Source: JAGOUB01 sp964648045
Lineage (GTDB): Bacteria > Patescibacteriota > Gracilibacteria > Peribacterales > Peribacteraceae
Direction of reading: 5' to 3'
Assembly (NCBI GenBank): GCA_964648045.1
Contig: CAZYNU010000016.1
Coordinates: 1 to 25,768 of the forward strand
Length of the DNA stretch: 25,768 nucleotides
Position 1 is the stretch's first letter. Every line of letters begins with the position of its first letter. Shown piece by piece: positions 23,738-25,768 of this stretch. A program made the translations under genes and the position numbers. The notes under the pieces were generated by a model that saw only the letters and a list, made by a program, of their open reading frames with translations, was not told the origin of the DNA and ran no database searches.

Positions 23738-24148
23738 CTAGTTGATCATTTGTTGGCGACAGCGTCGCCCCGCCATCTTAAGATACCACCTGCAGTAGGT
23801 CTGCCCGCCTTCGTTGGCTGCCGCGGCGCTTTCTTGCAGATGGCTCAAATATTCTTCAAAGCTGCCCGAAGATTCCTCTGTGAATCCGTCTCTGAACGCA
23901 CTTAGAAGATCGTAGTACCAGTTTTCCCATGTGGGGATCGTCTGGTCGAACAGTGGTCGCAACTCATTAGGAATGGGGACGGGTTGTACCATGATGGTCA
24001 CCATGCCTCGGGCGCTGCAGGTAGCCTCGGCACGCTGGTGTAACTGTGCGACTGAGGCCCCAGTATTGTCTATGCCCATCACGAAGGTGCGGGCGTCTGT
24101 TGGTTCTAGCGAGATATCCGCCAGAATAATAAATAGCTGCATCGCCAT
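23738..24148 (-). CDS. Orphan protein, 136 aa
   Basis: I do not recognise this protein. The N-terminus is strand-rich (MQLFIILADISL, ARTFVMGIDNTGASVAQL) with a helix HQRAEATCSARG and a strand MVTIMVQPVPIP, a ferredoxin-like order of elements. The C-terminal half is helical with aromatic residues (WENWYYDLLSAFRDGF) and ends in a short basic cysteine-containing stretch (YCRWYLKMAGRRCRQQ). The start is supported by GGAGG at 24162-24158, 9 bases before the ATG, and by a promoter at 24200-24227. A textbook terminator follows, so it is an autonomous unit just downstream of the sugar transferase gene. No function can be given. Confidence 0.75.
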   Translation of the reverse strand: MAMQLFIILADISLEPTDARTFVMGIDNTGASVAQLHQRAEATCSARGMVTIMVQPVPIPNELRPLFDQTIPTWENWYYDLLSAFRDGFTEESSGSFEEYLSHLQESAAAANEGGQTYCRWYLKMAGRRCRQQMIN

Positions 24149-24199
24149 TGATGCGAGCCTCCATACCTTGCACTTACAAAGACCGAAGAACGCCCTCTT

Positions 24200-24227
24200 A
24201 GTATGGAATGATCACCGATCTCGTCAA
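24200..24227 (-). promoter_or_regulatory. Promoter of the 136-aa orphan gene
   Basis: On the minus strand TTGACG (24227-24222), a 16-base spacer and CATACT (24205-24200). It begins immediately after the stop codon of the sugar transferase gene and gives a leader of about 45 bases. Confidence 0.6.
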
Positions 24228-25619
24228 TCAGTTTGCCCCCTTGCGCATCAGTACTACCACCAGCGTCCGCCAGAGAATCCAAAGGTCGAGGCGCGCGCGC
24301 CATTCCTCGATGTACTGCAGGTCAAGGCGCACTTCGTCGGCAAAAGTGAGATCGCTGCGGCCTGAGACCTGGGCCAGGCCGGTGACCCCCGGTTTTACGG
24401 CAAAGACGCGGCGCTCCCGGTCGGCGTAGAGCTTCACCTCGTCGGGCAGGTGCGGGCGCGGACCCACCAGCGAGAGCTGGCCGGCGAGAACGTTGAAGAA
24501 CTGCGGCAGCTCGTCGAGTGACCAGCGGCGCAGGAAGCGCCCCAAGCGCGTGACGCGTGGATCGTGCTTCATCTTAAAGAGCGGGCCATCGCGGCGCTCA
24601 TTCTGCGCCATGAGTTCGCTCTTGAGCTGGTCGGCGTTTTTCACCATGGTGCGAAATTTTAAGACTGGGATGAGGCGTCGGCCGTGCTGGCCCACGCGGC
24701 GCGAGACGTAGAAGATCGGCCAACCGCCGTCGATGAGCACACCGATGGCGATGAGCAGGAGTAGTGGCAAAAGAGCGATTGTGAGCAGCAGGGCGAGGGC
24801 GCGATCGCCGATGGCTTTCCAGATGCGGCCCCAGCCGTCGAGCGGGGTGGGCTGGAACCGCACAAGCGGCAGCAGGCCGAGGCGATCGACGGCCAGTAGG
24901 TGCGGGGAGTCGGCGAAGACTGGCGGCAGGAAGGCATACTCCACGTGGCGGCTACGGCAGAAGTCGATCAGTTGGAGTGTGTCCTCACTTTGGGGGTTGG
25001 GGGCGGTTTCCAGGACAAGGTCTAAGGGGTGTGAGTCATGCAGGGTAACCAGCTCCGCAAATGACGCGGCGTGGCCGGCATACTGATAGGAGGGTTCGAC
25101 TTGAAGTTCCAGCAGTACCGTAGGGGCCGGCTTGGGACCGACCGTGGCCGCGTGGCGCACGCCGAAGCCGCGGCGTAACAGTGAACGTTCTACGGCCGTA
25201 AGCGCGGCTCGCAGGGTAAAGACGAACAGTGTGATCAGGCCAGTGGCGTGCAGGAGCAGGATGCGCGAATAGAAGAGCTCCTTGCGGACGAAGAAGTACC
25301 AGACCGTCACCACCACTAACCATGTGGCCACGGCCATGCATACCTGGCCAAACTCTCGCCAGCGGCTTTCGGTGCTCTTGAGTGCGTAGAGCTCGTGCAG
25401 TGCGGCGGCAAAGAGGAAGACGGCGATGCCCGGCACGATAAACTCCGTTAGATAGTGGCCGAAGGCCGGCAGTGTTGAGGGTGCCTCGAGCAGCTGCACG
25501 CCGGGGATTAAGTCCACGTTCGCCTCGCGCAAGCGGTAGCTGATCACCAGGGCCAAGGCGACAGCCGCGATGTCCGCAGGAACGCGTAGAACGCCGAAGA
25601 TCATTTCCAGTTTCTTCAC
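24228..25619 (-). CDS. Polyprenyl-phosphate sugar-1-phosphate transferase (WcaJ/WbaP type)
   Basis: A 463-aa membrane enzyme that starts glycan assembly by moving a sugar phosphate from a nucleotide sugar to a polyprenyl phosphate. Four N-terminal membrane segments lie at about 12-28, 59-77, 93-110 and 118-140. A soluble Rossmann-like segment follows (about 155-255, with a poorly kept nucleotide site), then a hydrophobic hairpin at about 274-296 and the catalytic domain: LKFRTM (320-325), SLDELPQFFNVLAGQLSLVG with PRP (367-389), and KPGVTGLAQVSGRS (409-422). The GTG at 25619 is chosen because TATACT (25631-25626) ends exactly 6 bases upstream; the ATG at 25679 lies before that -10 element. 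The sugar is unknown. It could work with glycosyltransferases such as the one at 16481. Confidence 0.93.
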   Translation of the reverse strand: MKKLEMIFGVLRVPADIAAVALALVISYRLREANVDLIPGVQLLEAPSTLPAFGHYLTEFIVPGIAVFLFAAALHELYALKSTESRWREFGQVCMAVATWLVVVTVWYFFVRKELFYSRILLLHATGLITLFVFTLRAALTAVERSLLRRGFGVRHAATVGPKPAPTVLLELQVEPSYQYAGHAASFAELVTLHDSHPLDLVLETAPNPQSEDTLQLIDFCRSRHVEYAFLPPVFADSPHLLAVDRLGLLPLVRFQPTPLDGWGRIWKAIGDRALALLLTIALLPLLLLIAIGVLIDGGWPIFYVSRRVGQHGRRLIPVLKFRTMVKNADQLKSELMAQNERRDGPLFKMKHDPRVTRLGRFLRRWSLDELPQFFNVLAGQLSLVGPRPHLPDEVKLYADRERRVFAVKPGVTGLAQVSGRSDLTFADEVRLDLQYIEEWRARLDLWILWRTLVVVLMRKGAN

Positions 25620-25625
25620 GGCGCC

Positions 25626-25631
25626 AGTATA
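25626..25631 (-). promoter_or_regulatory. -10 element of leaderless sugar transferase gene
   Basis: TATACT on the minus strand with a 6-base gap (GGCGCC) to the GTG at 25619. Between here and the right edge of the window I see no gene. Confidence 0.6.
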
Positions 25632-25768
25632 GCGTATTGGCACTTTGGCCGGATCCGCCAAACACGCGCGTTTACTCACCTCCGGTGCACGGTCTTGCCT
25701 CCCGGTGCAGGGTGGCCGCTCGTTGTGGTGCCGTCGCGCGATTGGCGAAGGGTCCGCGAGTCATGGCG

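Noticed and set aside
25620..25679. N-terminal extension of the sugar transferase to an upstream ATG
   Set aside because: It would include the TATACT element and its 6-base gap. The family N-terminus with the first membrane segment begins at the GTG.

Overview
The window looks like a metagenome-assembled scaffold: it is GC-rich (roughly 60% by eye), densely coded on both strands, and carries a 100-N gap at 4491-4590. TGA is used as a normal stop. The gene set (SecA, MurA, TsaB, NusA, DNA polymerase III delta-prime without its zinc cysteines, a TrmB-like regulator, a WcaJ-type sugar transferase, many orphans) together with widespread leaderless starts suggests a bacterium of the Candidate Phyla Radiation (Patescibacteria). 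The phylum-level placement is inference from gene style, not proof. I see no tRNA, rRNA, CRISPR array, transposase or phage gene.

Layout. 1-1070: end of a TrmB-like regulator gene, then a small orphan gene behind a long leader hairpin. 1067-5446 (minus): a very large SNF2-type ATPase with N-terminal 79-residue tandem repeats, broken by the assembly gap, followed by a DUF4256 gene. 5584-8625 (plus): DUF1653 and YdeI-like genes in tight coupling, a winged-helix regulator, an HD phosphohydrolase and a GIY-YIG nuclease. 8626-11571 (minus): holB, murA and a degenerate metallo-beta-lactamase-like gene. 11693-12568 (plus): an orphan. 12632-16371 (minus): orphan, tsaB, secA. 16481-23556 (plus): glycosyltransferase, orphan, lipoprotein, nusA, sigma factor, SixA-like phosphatase, and a DEDDh exonuclease fused to a DinG-like region. 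23738-25619 (minus): sugar transferase and an orphan.

The most interesting signal is in how the genes start and stop. One class of genes has a -10 hexamer of the form TANNNT ending 6-7 bases before the start codon, so the mRNA should begin at or next to the start codon. This rule also corrects several starts, three of them to GTG. The second class (seven genes: an HD protein, a SixA-like phosphatase and five orphans) has a true leader with a Shine-Dalgarno site, often a leader hairpin, and in every case an intrinsic terminator just downstream. No leaderless gene in the window has a comparably strong terminator. The window therefore seems to hold two distinct expression architectures, one mostly for core genes and one for self-contained single-gene units.

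The second highlight is the repeat-bearing SNF2 protein. Its 237-bp units run in strict register, so the missing sequence under the Ns can be predicted to be 75 bp plus a whole number of further units.
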